64,000 nt of DNA, taken from assembly GCF_003315595.1 (NCBI RefSeq), contig NZ_QNQU01000010.1, forward strand, positions 91,202 to 155,201, read 5' to 3'. The notes beneath the pieces are model-generated. The model did not search any database and was not told the origin of the DNA. It saw only the letters and a list, made by a program, of their open reading frames with translations. Shown here piece after piece: positions 35,321 to 44,158 of the stretch (the first letter of the stretch is position 1; each line of letters starts with the position of its first letter). The stretch is from Pedobacter miscanthi. Lineage in GTDB: Bacteria; Bacteroidota; Bacteroidia; Sphingobacteriales; Sphingobacteriaceae. The position numbers and the translations under genes were made by a program.

Positions 35321-35403
35321 GGCTGCTCCCCGAACCTGCTCCTGGACCATAGGAATCCTGAAACCCTGGTCCATCCGCAGGTAAAGGGAGCAGCCTATTT
35401 TTG
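35321..35403 (+). promoter_or_regulatory. Nested hairpin carrying a TGGWCCA pair and a -7-like element
   Basis: Three stems nest here: GGCTGCTCCC (35321-35330) with GGGAGCAGCC (35386-35395), ACCTGC (35334-35339) with GCAGGT (35377-35382), and TGGACCA (35343-35349) with TGGTCCA (35367-35373). The last pair is the TGGWCCA operator form. TATTTTTG at 35396-35403 follows exactly 22 bases after it and fits the Bacteroidota -7 element. The same T run would also make the whole hairpin a terminator for nrfD. A start signal for sdhC and an end signal for nrfD therefore overlap. Confidence 0.65.
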
Positions 35404-35456
35404 TATGGTCATTTTTCGGAACCACTGGAAATTGGAAATTCAAAGCACAAAGCATT

Positions 35457-36128
35457 ATGAACTGGTTTATTAAATCTATGAGCAGCTCCATTGGAAAAAA
35501 AATTACCATGGCACTTACCGGATTTTTTCTGATTACTTTTCTTATCGTCCATGCAAGCATCAATGCACTTATTTTTTACAACGACGGAGGGGAGATTTTT
35601 ACAATAGGAGCTCATTTTATGGCTACCAATCCCATTATCAGAACACTTGAGATCGTTCTGATTCTCGGTTTTGTGATCCATATCATCCAGGGGGTTTACC
35701 TTTGGAGGCAAAATCGAAGGGCACGCCCGGTCCAATATGCTTATAAAGATAATTCCAAATCCAGTACCTGGTACAGCCGCAGCATGGCACTGCTGGGTAC
35801 GCTGATATTACTTTTCCTGGTTATCCACACCTCAAATTTCTGGATACCTAACCGCATTGCACAATTTAAAACCGGTGAGGAATTGCCACTTTATGCGATG
35901 ATGCTAGAAAAATTCAGCCATCCTATAGAAGTTGTGATTTATCTGTTGGGTTGTTTTTCACTTTTCTGGCACCTTCTTCATGGCTTTAAAAGTGCATTTA
36001 CGACTATGGGTATATCCCATTTAAAATACAATTGGCTAATCAGTTTCTCGGGGCTATGTTTTTCGATCATCGTGCCTTTAATTCTGGCAATGATGCCGGT
36101 GGCAATTTACCTAGGCTGGATTAGATAG
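35457..36128 (+). CDS. sdhC: Succinate dehydrogenase cytochrome b subunit, orphan
   Basis: The 223-residue protein has five membrane helices and the Bacteroidota SdhC pattern: MSSSIGKKITMALTGFFLI, FLIVHASINAL, IRTLEIVLILGFVIHIIQG, VIHTSNFW and LFWHLLHGFKSAF. The His residues in several of these helices would bind two haems. SdhC normally heads an sdhCAB operon. Here the next gene is on the other strand, and no flavoprotein or iron-sulfur subunit is present. It may be a paralogue with another partner or an exchange subunit. A TGGWCCA operator lies upstream. Confidence 0.9.
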   Translation: MNWFIKSMSSSIGKKITMALTGFFLITFLIVHASINALIFYNDGGEIFTIGAHFMATNPIIRTLEIVLILGFVIHIIQGVYLWRQNRRARPVQYAYKDNSKSSTWYSRSMALLGTLILLFLVIHTSNFWIPNRIAQFKTGEELPLYAMMLEKFSHPIEVVIYLLGCFSLFWHLLHGFKSAFTTMGISHLKYNWLISFSGLCFSIIVPLILAMMPVAIYLGWIR

Positions 36129-36183
36129 TTTAAGCACCTATGTTCATTGTATCCCCAGCGATGTATAAATGCTTTGATACAGG

Positions 36184-36384
36184 TCAGTCGCCCGAATCAA
36201 TCTGATCTGGCTTTTTACTTTTGTCTTCGATAGAAACAAGGATAATAAGTGAGATGAAGGGAATAACAAAGGATACCCAAAACCAAAACCAAAATTTTCT
36301 ACCTGTCTGTTTGGCTAAAATCCCAGCCGCAATCTGAGGCATCAGGATTACCGGAAGCATAAATAAAAGAAGAATCTCAACCAT
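36184..36384 (-). CDS. Small membrane protein with two helices
   Basis: The 66-residue protein has two hydrophobic segments (ILLLFMLPVILMPQIAAGIL and FWFWFWVSFVIPFISLIILV) joined by a basic GRKFW loop, with a charged tail DKSKKPDQIDSGD. This two-helix form occurs in small Bacteroidota membrane proteins of unknown role. It is divergent from a TetR regulator, with a palindrome between them, and could be that regulator's target. Confidence 0.6.
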   Translation of the reverse strand: MVEILLLFMLPVILMPQIAAGILAKQTGRKFWFWFWVSFVIPFISLIILVSIEDKSKKPDQIDSGD

Positions 36385-36420
36385 GTTCTTTTTAAATTAA
36401 ATACAAAGATAAATAAATTT

Positions 36421-36445
36421 AAACAGATGTTTAAAACATTTGTTT
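36421..36445. promoter_or_regulatory. 25-base palindrome, probable TetR operator
   Basis: The sequence AAACAGATGTTT, a central A, then AAACATTTGTTT is nearly its own reverse complement, mismatched at one symmetric pair of positions and at the centre. It lies between the small membrane protein gene (minus) and the TetR gene (plus). TATATTTG at 36473-36480 fits the -7 consensus but lies only nine bases before the TetR start codon. Confidence 0.6.
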
Positions 36446-36489
36446 AATTAAGTGTTTAATTTTATTTTACGGTATATTTGGCGACAATC

Positions 36490-37101
36490 ATGGCTGTAGA
36501 AAAAAATGAAGTCAGTCTCACTACCATCCAGAGACTAAAGCAAGTTGCGCAAAGTGAATTTATGAAGCATGGTTATGCGGCTACCAAAACCAGGGATATC
36601 GCAGAGAAAGCCGGGGTAAATCTTGCGTTAATGAACTACCATTTCAGGAGCAAAGAGAACCTGTTTGAAATTATCATGCGGGAGAATATTGATAAACTTT
36701 TTTCTTTCATCCTCCCAACAATTAGCGATAAGGACACCTCTCTTTCGCAAAAGCTTGATTTATTGAGCGAACAATATATAGCTACGATAATCGATGAACC
36801 CAGCTTACCAATATTTGTACTAACCGAAATCCAGCATAACCCCGAGCGGTTTGGAAACCAAATCCGCTTTAAATCTGAAATCATGGAATCTGCTTACCTT
36901 GCCCAATTGAAACAGGCCGATCCCGATACCGATCCGGTACAGCACCTGATTACCTACCTGGGCATATTGCTCTTTCCTTTTTTCATGAAGCCGGTTTTAA
37001 GTGCCAGCGGTAAAGTAAGCGAGCAGGGTTTCAAAGCATCGATGGCTGAACGGCAAAAGCAGGCCCCGGCATGGATGAAACGAATTCTTGGGATCTTCTA
37101 A
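36490..37101 (+). CDS. TetR/AcrR-family regulator
   Basis: The ATG at 36490 (MAVEKNEVSLTT) is preferred over an in-frame TTG. The 203-residue protein has the TetR HTH (EFMKHGYAATKTRDIAEKAG then VNLALMNYHFRSKENLFEII) at about residues 20-65. The C-terminal ligand domain is of the AcrR type common in Bacteroidota, with FVLTEIQHNPERF. The palindrome at 36421-36445 is its likely operator. It lies just before the convergent end of a sigma54 activator gene. Ligand unknown. Confidence 0.92.
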   Translation: MAVEKNEVSLTTIQRLKQVAQSEFMKHGYAATKTRDIAEKAGVNLALMNYHFRSKENLFEIIMRENIDKLFSFILPTISDKDTSLSQKLDLLSEQYIATIIDEPSLPIFVLTEIQHNPERFGNQIRFKSEIMESAYLAQLKQADPDTDPVQHLITYLGILLFPFFMKPVLSASGKVSEQGFKASMAERQKQAPAWMKRILGIF

Positions 37102-37117
37102 GCCTAAACCCAACTTT

Positions 37118-38758
37118 TCAGCTATACTCATCCTTCTGAATGCCAAACCGGATGATCTTTGAGCTTAGCGTTGAAGGAGGAATCCCCAGGGTATTCGCTG
37201 CACTGTTTATTCCTGATATTTTTCCGTTGTGCTGCCTGAGTACCTCTAAAAGATAGCTCCGTTCGTGATCGCCGAGCTTTTTACTGTGTACGTTATTTTT
37301 TGCAACCTGACTCAGAGGAGTGGAATCGGGCAGATAAACACTGGTGATCACTGCCCCATCATTTATAAGTACACTCCTCTCCAGCAGATGCTCAAGTTCC
37401 CGGACATTTCCTGGCCAGCTATAGGCGTTTAGCTGGCTAAGCGCATTTTTCGAAAGTGATTTAACTTTAGTCAGAGTCCGGGCCGCTATTTTTTCAAGGA
37501 AAAAAGTGGCCAGCTCATTAATGTCACCGGAACGCTCCCTTAATGGATTGGCATGGATAGGAAACACGTTTAACCTGTAATAAAGGTCATTACGGAAGCG
37601 GCCCAGATTTACCTCTTCGAGAAGACCACGGTTTGTCGCTGCGATAACACGTACATCGACCTTAATGATACTACTTCCTCCAAGGCGCTGAATTTCTTTT
37701 TCCTGTATTGCACGAAGCAACTTAACCTGTAAATCAAGGGGCATCTCGCCAATCTCATCAAGGAAAAGCGTTCCCTTATGTGCAAGTTCAAATTTACCTA
37801 TCCGTTTTTCGACCGCCCCTGTGAAGGCACCTTTTTCGTGGCCAAAAAGTTCTGACTCTATCAGGCTGGCCGGAAGTGTGGCACAGTTCACCTTGACCAT
37901 TAAGTTCTCCTTGCGAAGGGAGCACTCATGAATTCGCCTGGCGATCAACTCTTTTCCGGTCCCTGTTTCCCCACTGATTAAAACTGTGGCAGAAGAAGGG
38001 GCAACGGTCTGGATAAGCTGCTCCATTTCCAGCATACAGCTACTTTTACCGATTATCATGGTATTACCGGAGTAGGTTTTCTCGAAATCAGATTTTAGCA
38101 CTCCCTTATGCGCATCTTCCCGAATACGCCCCTGCTGACCAGTAGAACTTACCAGGTTTAATCCGCAAAAGATATTACTGAGGATCATGGAGAGCAAAGC
38201 CGCCACCGATCTGAAAAAAACATTATGGTTTATCACAGGTTCAAACCAGAATGTACCCAGATAACCTTTGGAGTCATTCAGCGACAAGCCTATAATTTTT
38301 TGTATTCCAATCCTTTTTAGGAAAAATATCCATGGTGAGACCCCGCCCCTGTGAAAAGCTTCTGCAACGTCAACTTCCAGGACCAGATCCGACTGGGCTA
38401 GCCTAAGGTTAAAAATGCCCCCAAATCCATCCTTGCACAAAAGAAGCTCTTTAAAATCCGGGTCGGGTGCGTACCGGCTCTCGCTATCAAAGAAATGGGA
38501 ATAACCTCCTTCAGGATTTCTGTAGGAAATAAAGTAATGGCGGAGGATACCCGCTGTTTTCAGATTCTTCGCTATCCAGCCATTCATTCGACGCTCGCAG
38601 GTAATTGATTTGGATGAGATGAGCATCTCGGCGAGCATTTGGAATAAGTTAACAGTATCAATTTCAGATACACTAAGGGGTTCCCTAAAGTTTTTTTTTG
38701 CTGCCCCATCGATTACTTCCTCAGCGAAAGCATTAGGAGTTTGATTAATATCAGCCAT
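37118..38758 (-). CDS. Sigma54-dependent activator with N-terminal GAF-like domain
   Basis: The 546-residue protein has a sensory N-terminal part of about 220 residues, GAF-like by context, with several cysteines. The central AAA+ sigma54-interaction domain has Walker A GETGTGKE at 263-270, the sigma54 loop GAFTGA at 310-315, Walker B-like [12 protein letters not shown] and the arginine-finger region. The C-terminal Fis-type HTH is NTLGIPPSTLSSKIIRFGI. It is a bacterial enhancer-binding protein for genes with -24/-12 promoters. It is divergent from a second activator whose receiver domain is broken. Signal and targets are unknown. Confidence 0.9.
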   Translation of the reverse strand: MADINQTPNAFAEEVIDGAAKKNFREPLSVSEIDTVNLFQMLAEMLISSKSITCERRMNGWIAKNLKTAGILRHYFISYRNPEGGYSHFFDSESRYAPDPDFKELLLCKDGFGGIFNLRLAQSDLVLEVDVAEAFHRGGVSPWIFFLKRIGIQKIIGLSLNDSKGYLGTFWFEPVINHNVFFRSVAALLSMILSNIFCGLNLVSSTGQQGRIREDAHKGVLKSDFEKTYSGNTMIIGKSSCMLEMEQLIQTVAPSSATVLISGETGTGKELIARRIHECSLRKENLMVKVNCATLPASLIESELFGHEKGAFTGAVEKRIGKFELAHKGTLFLDEIGEMPLDLQVKLLRAIQEKEIQRLGGSSIIKVDVRVIAATNRGLLEEVNLGRFRNDLYYRLNVFPIHANPLRERSGDINELATFFLEKIAARTLTKVKSLSKNALSQLNAYSWPGNVRELEHLLERSVLINDGAVITSVYLPDSTPLSQVAKNNVHSKKLGDHERSYLLEVLRQHNGKISGINSAANTLGIPPSTLSSKIIRFGIQKDEYS

Positions 38759-39176
38759 TTTGGAGAAATAAAAAAATATGTATATGGATAACTGTCATAA
38801 TACTGCTAGATTGTACTTGAACAAATCAAAAGTTATACCACACACTTAAAATATTAAAGATCAACACATTAAAGCACATCCAAAATTAAAATTATTGATA
38901 TTTCACCAATACGACCCTAAGATTAATGATATATGATTATTTCCAGCCAGGTATTGGGGTCAAACTGGTAGAAGTCTTATCCAGGTTTTCCAGTCATAGG
39001 AAAAAAGTGCTTTTTTTTTCCGAGTTTTATCCTGGAAAAATTCACTCAAATGCCAGAAATTAAGTCAGGATTTTCCAGCGGATTTGCTGGTATAGATTAT
39101 AAAGGAATCATATTATTCCCTTTTCCCACTTCCAGGGTAGATTCCTATTCTGATCATTTCAAGGAGGGCTTGTAGC
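38759..39176. other. Divergent gene-free stretch between two sigma54 activators
   Basis: These 418 bases have no gene. The strand is AT-rich, with a nine-T run near 39012-39020. I looked for a GG-N10-GC sigma54 core and found no clear copy. AAGGAGGG at 39161-39168 lies 8 bases before the GTG start of the next gene. Confidence 0.45.
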
Positions 39177-40517
39177 GTGAAATTGAAAATTCTAATTGTA
39201 GAGGACCAGTTCATAGAAGCTTACAGTCTGGAGCGAATCTTGTTAAAGGCTGGTTATACAACCTGTAGTATTGCACGTTCTGTTCCACTGGCTCTTGATA
39301 TTATTAAAAAGGAACATCCTGATATGGTGCTTCTTGATATTTAACTTCAGGGTAGCCTTACCGGGATCGATCTTGCCAGGACACTAGGAAAATTCGGCAT
39401 CCCGTTCGTTTTTCTATCTGCGAACTCAAATAAGAAAATACTTGAAGAAGCGAAGGCTACCATGCCACAGGGATTTCTGGTCAAGCCTTTTCGTGAAAAA
39501 GATGTATTGGTAATGCTTGATGTGGCCTGGTACCTTTTTGAACAAAAAGGCGTTAGTGACTTGAATGTTAAAAAGCCTGTTAAAGAAATCTTGGTTAAGA
39601 ATTTCCTGGGAAAGAGCCCAAAAATTAACGAGGTGCTCAAACAGGTCGGGCTTGTTGCCAATTCTGATATATCGGTACTTATTCTTGGTGAAAGTGGAAC
39701 AGGCAAAGAGCTCATCGCCAAAGAAATCCATTCAAATTCCTCCAGAAAAAAGAATCCATTTATTGTTGTGAACTGTTCTGCGCTTCCCGAGCACCTGGTA
39801 GAGTCAGAACTTTTCGGGCATGAAAAAGGGGCTTTTACAGGAGCGACAACCAAGCGAACAGGGAAATTTGAACAAGCAGACACAGGAACAATATTTCTTG
39901 ATGAGATTGGCGAACTCTCACTGGAGATGCAGGTGAAGTTTTTACGGGTGTTACAGGAAAGGGAAATAGAACCTATTGGCGGACGGACAAGAAAGATCGA
40001 TGTCAGAATTATTGCTGCCACCAACAGAGATCTTGCCGAGGAGGCAGCGGCCGGCAACTTCCGTATAGACCTTTTTTACAGGCTCAATGTTTTTCCCATT
40101 GAACTTCCACCTCTAAGCGCGCGCCGAGAAGACATTCCATTGCTTTCAGAACATTTTGTCCGCCACTTTGCCAAAGAAGCCAATAAATCTTTCAATGGGA
40201 TATCCCCTGAAGCGCTTGCAGTGCTAACAGGATATCACTGGCCTGGAAATGTCCGGGAGCTTGAAAATATCATATTTCGAAGTATACTGCTCAATGATGG
40301 CCCTGAACTAAAAAAAATATATCTTCCCGCAGAAACCCGTGGACATACAGAAACCCGGATGAAGACCATACAGGAAAACGAAAGGGATCATATTATCGCA
40401 GTTCTGGAACAATGTAACTGGAAAATTTACGGTAGCGGCGGAGCCGCAGAGGTACTTGATATCAATATCTCGACGCTTAATTCGAGGATAAAGAAACTGG
40501 GGATCAAAAAGCCCTGA
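39177..40517 (+). pseudogene. NtrC-type response regulator with in-frame stop in the receiver domain
   Basis: A receiver domain starts at GTG 39177 (VKLKILIVEDQFIEAYSLER) after a strong AAGGAGGG site. It reaches PDMVLLDI, where the last Asp is the phospho-acceptor, and is then cut by TAA at 39342-39344. The same frame resumes with LQGSLTGIDLARTLG, the FLSA and LVKPF receiver boxes, an AAA+ domain with GESGTGKE and GAFTGA, and a Fis-type HTH ending at 40517. A single A-to-T change of an AAA codon would explain the stop. Restart is possible at ATG 39462, which would leave an unregulated AAA+ activator. Without the stop it would be a 446-residue response regulator. Confidence 0.8.
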
Positions 40518-40762
40518 ACGTTGTAAGCCTTTCCCACCATCTTCCGGCCGATTCATATTTTCTAATTGTTGATATTTAATTAATCTAGCCAGAAATCCCC
40601 GATGGACCGAGACTAAAAAACAACCCTACAAAACACAAACAACTGAAAGTCAATTCAATACGAATTGGCCTTTTTTATGCAAATACTCTTTTGGATCCAA
40701 GCCTGCGGGCTCCCAAAAAGATTTGCGCATATGAACAAGAGTAACCCATTCATTGATCAGTA

Positions 40763-40981
40763 CTACTTCTGTAGCTTAAAGCACTTTTGCAGAAGATATT
40801 CTTCTATCCTTTTTTTGCTGGAATCAAACTGCCCGGGGACGGCGCAGCTTCCCCAACCCTCTTCAAGTTTTTTCATGATCCGTTTGCTAATTTTTTTTTT
40901 ATCCGGCAGAACGAGATCTATGCCATTTAAAAGCAATCCCGTCACATCGGCTGTCTGTGTTGGTGTCTTTAATCTTCCCAT
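40763..40981 (-). CDS. Possible small basic protein
   Basis: A 72-residue frame (MGRLKTPTQTADVTGLLLNG) has protein-like composition and a basic helix DKKKISKRIMKKLEEGWG, with two cysteines and no family I recognise. It lies in a 573-base gap between the broken response regulator and an ECF sigma gene. The rest of that gap holds no gene, only AT-rich sequence with one single TGGACCG near 40603. Real coding is uncertain. Confidence 0.35.
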   Translation of the reverse strand: MGRLKTPTQTADVTGLLLNGIDLVLPDKKKISKRIMKKLEEGWGSCAVPGQFDSSKKRIEEYLLQKCFKLQK

Positions 40982-41091
40982 TACAGACTAATACGCTGTA
41001 TAGAGAATTTCCAATGAACAGAAAGCAAAAAATAGAATATCCCACACCGTGCACTCAAATGATTTATGTGCGCACCTAAAAAACTGAAACC

Positions 41092-41658
41092 ATGGCAGCT
41101 TTCACAGATTCAATATCCCCAGAAACCATAAAGGATTTGGTGGCAGGTAAACAGGCCGCCTTCGGACTGATTTACAACTGTTATTTTGATCCACTTTACA
41201 AAAGTGTTTATCATGTTGTGAAAGATGAAGACCTCACCCAGGAAATACTGCAGGAAGTGTTTTTAAAACTATGGATCAAACACCGGAGCATAAATCCGGA
41301 AAAATCCCTCAAGGCCTATCTGCTGAAGATTGCCATGAACAAAATCTACGACCATTACAGAAAAGAAGCCAGAGCGCAGCGTCTTACCCAGGAGGAAATC
41401 ACATTTTACAGCGAAAAGCCAGGATTGGAAGAAATGTTGGAAAAAAAGGAAGAGTATAAACTGCTTAATCAGGCAGTCGATCGCCTAAGCCCCCAACGTA
41501 AACTTGTGTTTATCTACTGTAAGATTGATGGTAATACTTATGAGCAGGCCAGTAATGCCCTGGGTATTTCAGTTGCCACGGTAAATACGCATATGAGCCA
41601 CTCCATCAGGTTGATTAAGGAATTTATGTTGGACAGTTACCATAGCTGCCCGAGCTGA
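41092..41658 (+). CDS. ECF-type RNA polymerase sigma factor
   Basis: The 188-residue protein has sigma region 2 (AFGLIYNCYFDPLYKSVYHVV, LTQEILQEVFLKLWIKHRSI, LKAYLLKIAMNKIYDHYRK) and region 4 (RLSPQRKLVFIYCKIDGNTY then ASNALGISVATVNTHMSHSI), as in FecI-like sigma factors of Bacteroidota. These normally work with a FecR anti-sigma factor and a SusC/TonB receptor, but none is next to it. The downstream SDR has its own promoter-like site. It may be a lone sigma factor whose regulator is encoded elsewhere. Confidence 0.9.
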   Translation: MAAFTDSISPETIKDLVAGKQAAFGLIYNCYFDPLYKSVYHVVKDEDLTQEILQEVFLKLWIKHRSINPEKSLKAYLLKIAMNKIYDHYRKEARAQRLTQEEITFYSEKPGLEEMLEKKEEYKLLNQAVDRLSPQRKLVFIYCKIDGNTYEQASNALGISVATVNTHMSHSIRLIKEFMLDSYHSCPS

Positions 41659-41679
41659 AAGTGTACCAATCCGAACTGG

Positions 41680-41739
41680 TGGACCAGTTCTAAGTTTTGA
41701 TTTGGACCATATCGGGCATTCAGCTGAAGCTCAATTTTG
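41680..41739 (+). promoter_or_regulatory. Paired TGGWCCA palindromes upstream of SDR and ABM genes
   Basis: TGGACCA at 41680-41686 and 41703-41709 are 23 bases apart. CAATTTTG at 41732-41739 follows 22 bases later, matching the -7 consensus TAnnTTTG at all but the first base. The SDR starts at 41781. Confidence 0.6.
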
Positions 41740-41780
41740 TGGTCTGGCAAAGGGCCTGAAAATACTAAAAAAGAAAAACA

Positions 41781-42515
41781 GTGAAAGCAAAAACAATTTT
41801 GGTAACCGGAGCATCCTCAGGGATTGGCAAAGGAATAGCAGGCTATTTTTTAGCCAATGGATATAATGTAGTGATTAACTCTACAACAGCACATAAACTT
41901 CAACAGGTCTTCCTGGAGCTTGGAGGAGGAGAAAACCTCGCGATGGTGGTTGGGGGTATCGGATTAAAAGCGACCGGGGAGGAAATGGTCAAAATTGCCC
42001 TGGAAAAATTTGGTTCTGTAGATATTTTAGTCAACAATGCGGGATTATTTGAAACCAGACCTTTTCTAGAGGTTGATGAGGCTTATCTGGATCGTTTTAT
42101 GAATACCAACTTCAAAGGCACCTATTTCACAAGCCAGGCGGCCATCAGGGAAATGGTTAAACAAAACGATGGCGTGGTGATCAACATAGGCTCCCCACTG
42201 ATTAACCACGGAATGAGCGGAATGCCACATACTGCCCAACTTGCGAGTAAAGCAGCAATCGACGGGCTCACCATTCACCTTGCGGCAGAGTTTGGGAAAA
42301 ACAACGTAAGGGTCAACACAGTCTCTCCAGGAATTATACGTACACCAATGCACGGCGGAATGGAGGATCAAAATGCAGGGCTGCTACTGCTGCGCAGGGT
42401 CGGTGAAGTACAGGATATCGTGGACATGGTATATACAGTGGCAAAGAGCACATTTATTACCGGGGCAATAATAAATGTTGACGGCGGCCTTGGAGCCGGA
42501 CACAATCTCGACTAA
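41781..42515 (+). CDS. Short-chain dehydrogenase/reductase
   Basis: The frame opens with GTG at 41781 (VKAKTILVTGASSGIG), preceded by a purine-rich AAAAAAGAAAAAC stretch. The 244-residue protein has TGASSGIG, NNAGLFETRPFLEV, an unusual substrate region PLINHGMSGMPHTAQLASKAA where the usual YxxxK is not clear, and an end with NVDGGLGAG. The active-site Tyr appears to be missing or moved, so it may be a reductase-like binding protein. It is followed by an ABM protein after eight bases and probably forms an operon with it, both behind a TGGWCCA pair. Confidence 0.8.
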   Translation: MKAKTILVTGASSGIGKGIAGYFLANGYNVVINSTTAHKLQQVFLELGGGENLAMVVGGIGLKATGEEMVKIALEKFGSVDILVNNAGLFETRPFLEVDEAYLDRFMNTNFKGTYFTSQAAIREMVKQNDGVVINIGSPLINHGMSGMPHTAQLASKAAIDGLTIHLAAEFGKNNVRVNTVSPGIIRTPMHGGMEDQNAGLLLLRRVGEVQDIVDMVYTVAKSTFITGAIINVDGGLGAGHNLD

Positions 42516-42523
42516 TAACGTAT

Positions 42524-42832
42524 ATGCAGTTAAATTTAAATAAGTTCATCATTCTGGCCAAGATTGTTCCACTGGAAGGATTTCAGGATTCAATTATGAA
42601 GGAGGCTGAGATAATTTGCACAGAAAGCAGAAAAGAATCGGGCTGCGAAATGTTTTTGTTCAACACCATCAAAAATGGAAACAGGGCCTTTGTTTTTTAT
42701 GAGGTATTCACCAATGAGCTGGAGTATCAACACCATCGTGCCCTAGCCCATACCAAAGCATTTCTGGCTTTTTTGAAAGGTAAAATTGAGAATGATTTTC
42801 CGGCTCAGACCTTTTTATCGGCTTATGATTAA
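42524..42832 (+). CDS. Antibiotic biosynthesis monooxygenase (ABM) domain protein
   Basis: The 102-residue protein has the ABM fold: FIILAKIVPLEGFQDSIMKE, then SGCEMFLFNT, FVFYEVFTNELEYQHHR and the tail AFLAFLKGKI. Such small dimers include quinol monooxygenases (YgiN) and other cofactor-free oxygenases. It starts nine bases after the SDR and is likely co-expressed with it. The pair would fit handling of a quinone or phenolic compound. A terminator follows at 42875. Confidence 0.85.
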   Translation: MQLNLNKFIILAKIVPLEGFQDSIMKEAEIICTESRKESGCEMFLFNTIKNGNRAFVFYEVFTNELEYQHHRALAHTKAFLAFLKGKIENDFPAQTFLSAYD

Positions 42833-42874
42833 AACCTAAGGTATTGATTAATTGGCAAATAGCAAATCAATGTT

Positions 42875-42904
42875 AAGGGCGGATCACCAGTGATCCGTCC
42901 TTCT
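42875..42904 (+). terminator. Terminator after the SDR-ABM operon
   Basis: AAGGGCGGATCA at 42875-42886 faces TGATCCGTCCTT at 42891-42902, with one G-T wobble and a four-base loop. It ends in TT and is the likely end of the SDR-ABM transcript. Confidence 0.6.
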
Positions 42905-43058
42905 AAGTATATGCCAGATGTCTGGAAAAGACAAAATAATTATTGAGTATTATTTGTACCCTTTATCCTAATGTTCCCCTTGCCCCATTTCCGATCTGGC
43001 GATCCCAGAACGTACCGACTGGTCGAGCTTAAGTAAAGCAAGGGAACTTGCAAATTCA

Positions 43059-43549
43059 TCAATGTGTTATGAGCAACCAGGCATTTGGCCCTATTCCCTT
43101 TGTTTTGACCAGCGCAAATTCCCCATTGACCTTTCTACCGTTAATTTTTATTTTGACTGATCCCTTGCCAAGCTCTTCGGGTAGAAATTTTTCCTGATCG
43201 GCGCGTGCGTCATTGGGTGCGATGGTGTCATACCAGCCCTGATCCCAGACAACAACTATCCCTCCACTATATTGGCCTTTTGGAATAATGCCCTAGAAAT
43301 CCCTGTAATCAAGTGGATGATCTTCGACCATCATCGCCAGGCGCTTTACCTTTGGAGCCAGACTCGGATTTTTTGGAATTGCCCAGCTTTTCAATACGCC
43401 ATTCGTTTCCGGGCGAAAATCATAATGAAGTTTTGTGGCATCAGGTTTTTGTATCACAAAGCGCAGCTTATCTTCCTGCTTTTCCGAACTTCCCTGCGGT
43501 TCCCCGTTTGGAAAAAGTTCCTATTCTGCACGTATTTCTCTAATCTCAT
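43059..43549 (-). pseudogene. LigD-type 3'-phosphoesterase domain, degraded
   Basis: On the minus strand from ATG 43549 the frame reads MRLEKYVQNRNFFQTG, as in the 3'-phosphoesterase module of LigD. A frameshift in the CCCC run at 43502-43505 then moves it to a frame that continues RFVIQKPDATKLHYDFR, VKRLAMMVEDHPLDYRDF and GGIVVVWDQGWYDTIAPN up to the stop at 43059. Within that frame a TAG at 43293-43295 replaces the Glu expected in DFEGIIPKG. The gene therefore has two separate lesions. The ligase and polymerase modules of LigD are intact at 51.8-53.8 kb. A free phosphoesterase gene was probably lost after the split. Confidence 0.8.
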
Positions 43550-44158
43550 ATCGTGTTTTTCTTGTGCATAACAAGCTCGTAACACCTTAAGTTGCCGTTC
43601 CAATGTAAAGGAATTCTTTTTGAATAGGTCCCGATTTACGAAGGTGCTTGCCCAGTCATAAAGAGTCTTGATATTTCGCGAGTCCGTCTGTCAAGTAGCT
43701 ATATACCGCGAGCAGAAACAATGCTCATAAAAACACAACAAATTGATTTAAAGATAATTAAAACTTAAGGCACATAGTTTGCAAACCGGATTAGCAGATC
43801 CATCAAAGGCTTTAGAGAAAAATAATTCTGATGACAATTTATTAATCTTAGGCTTCAGATTCGAGCAATGAAAACTCAAGAAAAGATAATTTGGATAAGC
43901 AGTATATATGGGAAAGAACAGCCCGGAAAATCTGCCGATCGCCCATCGCAACGAAGATGACGGGTGTCAGTTTGTCCAGGAGGCTGTAATGGTATGTGCA
44001 CTTTCCACCCGTTCGTGCACGGGACTAACCAACGTCGGCGCGGTGTCCCCGCGGAAAACCGATCAGCAACAGGACATGAGCGATGGGCGATGAGATCCAG
44101 CGGAAATGAATTTTATTTAAAACCTGTCCATTGGGCAATAAATTAGGAGAAAAGAAAA
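43550..44158. other. Gene-free stretch between phosphoesterase remnant and NmrA-like genes
   Basis: These 609 bases hold no supported gene. CGCCCATCGC near 43940 and GCGATGGGCG near 44079 form a distant inverted repeat, and a GC-richer patch lies at 43930-44090. A strong TAGGAGAAAAG site precedes the next gene. Nothing else is recognisable. Confidence 0.45.

Noticed and set aside
43748..43951. A 67-codon minus-strand frame in the gap before the NmrA-like genes
   Set aside because: Composition is not protein-like, and no homologous family is recognised.
43930..44090. Distant inverted repeat CGCCCATCGC/GCGATGGGCG
   Set aside because: The 10-base arms are about 130 bases apart with nothing between that suggests structure. 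It may be chance.
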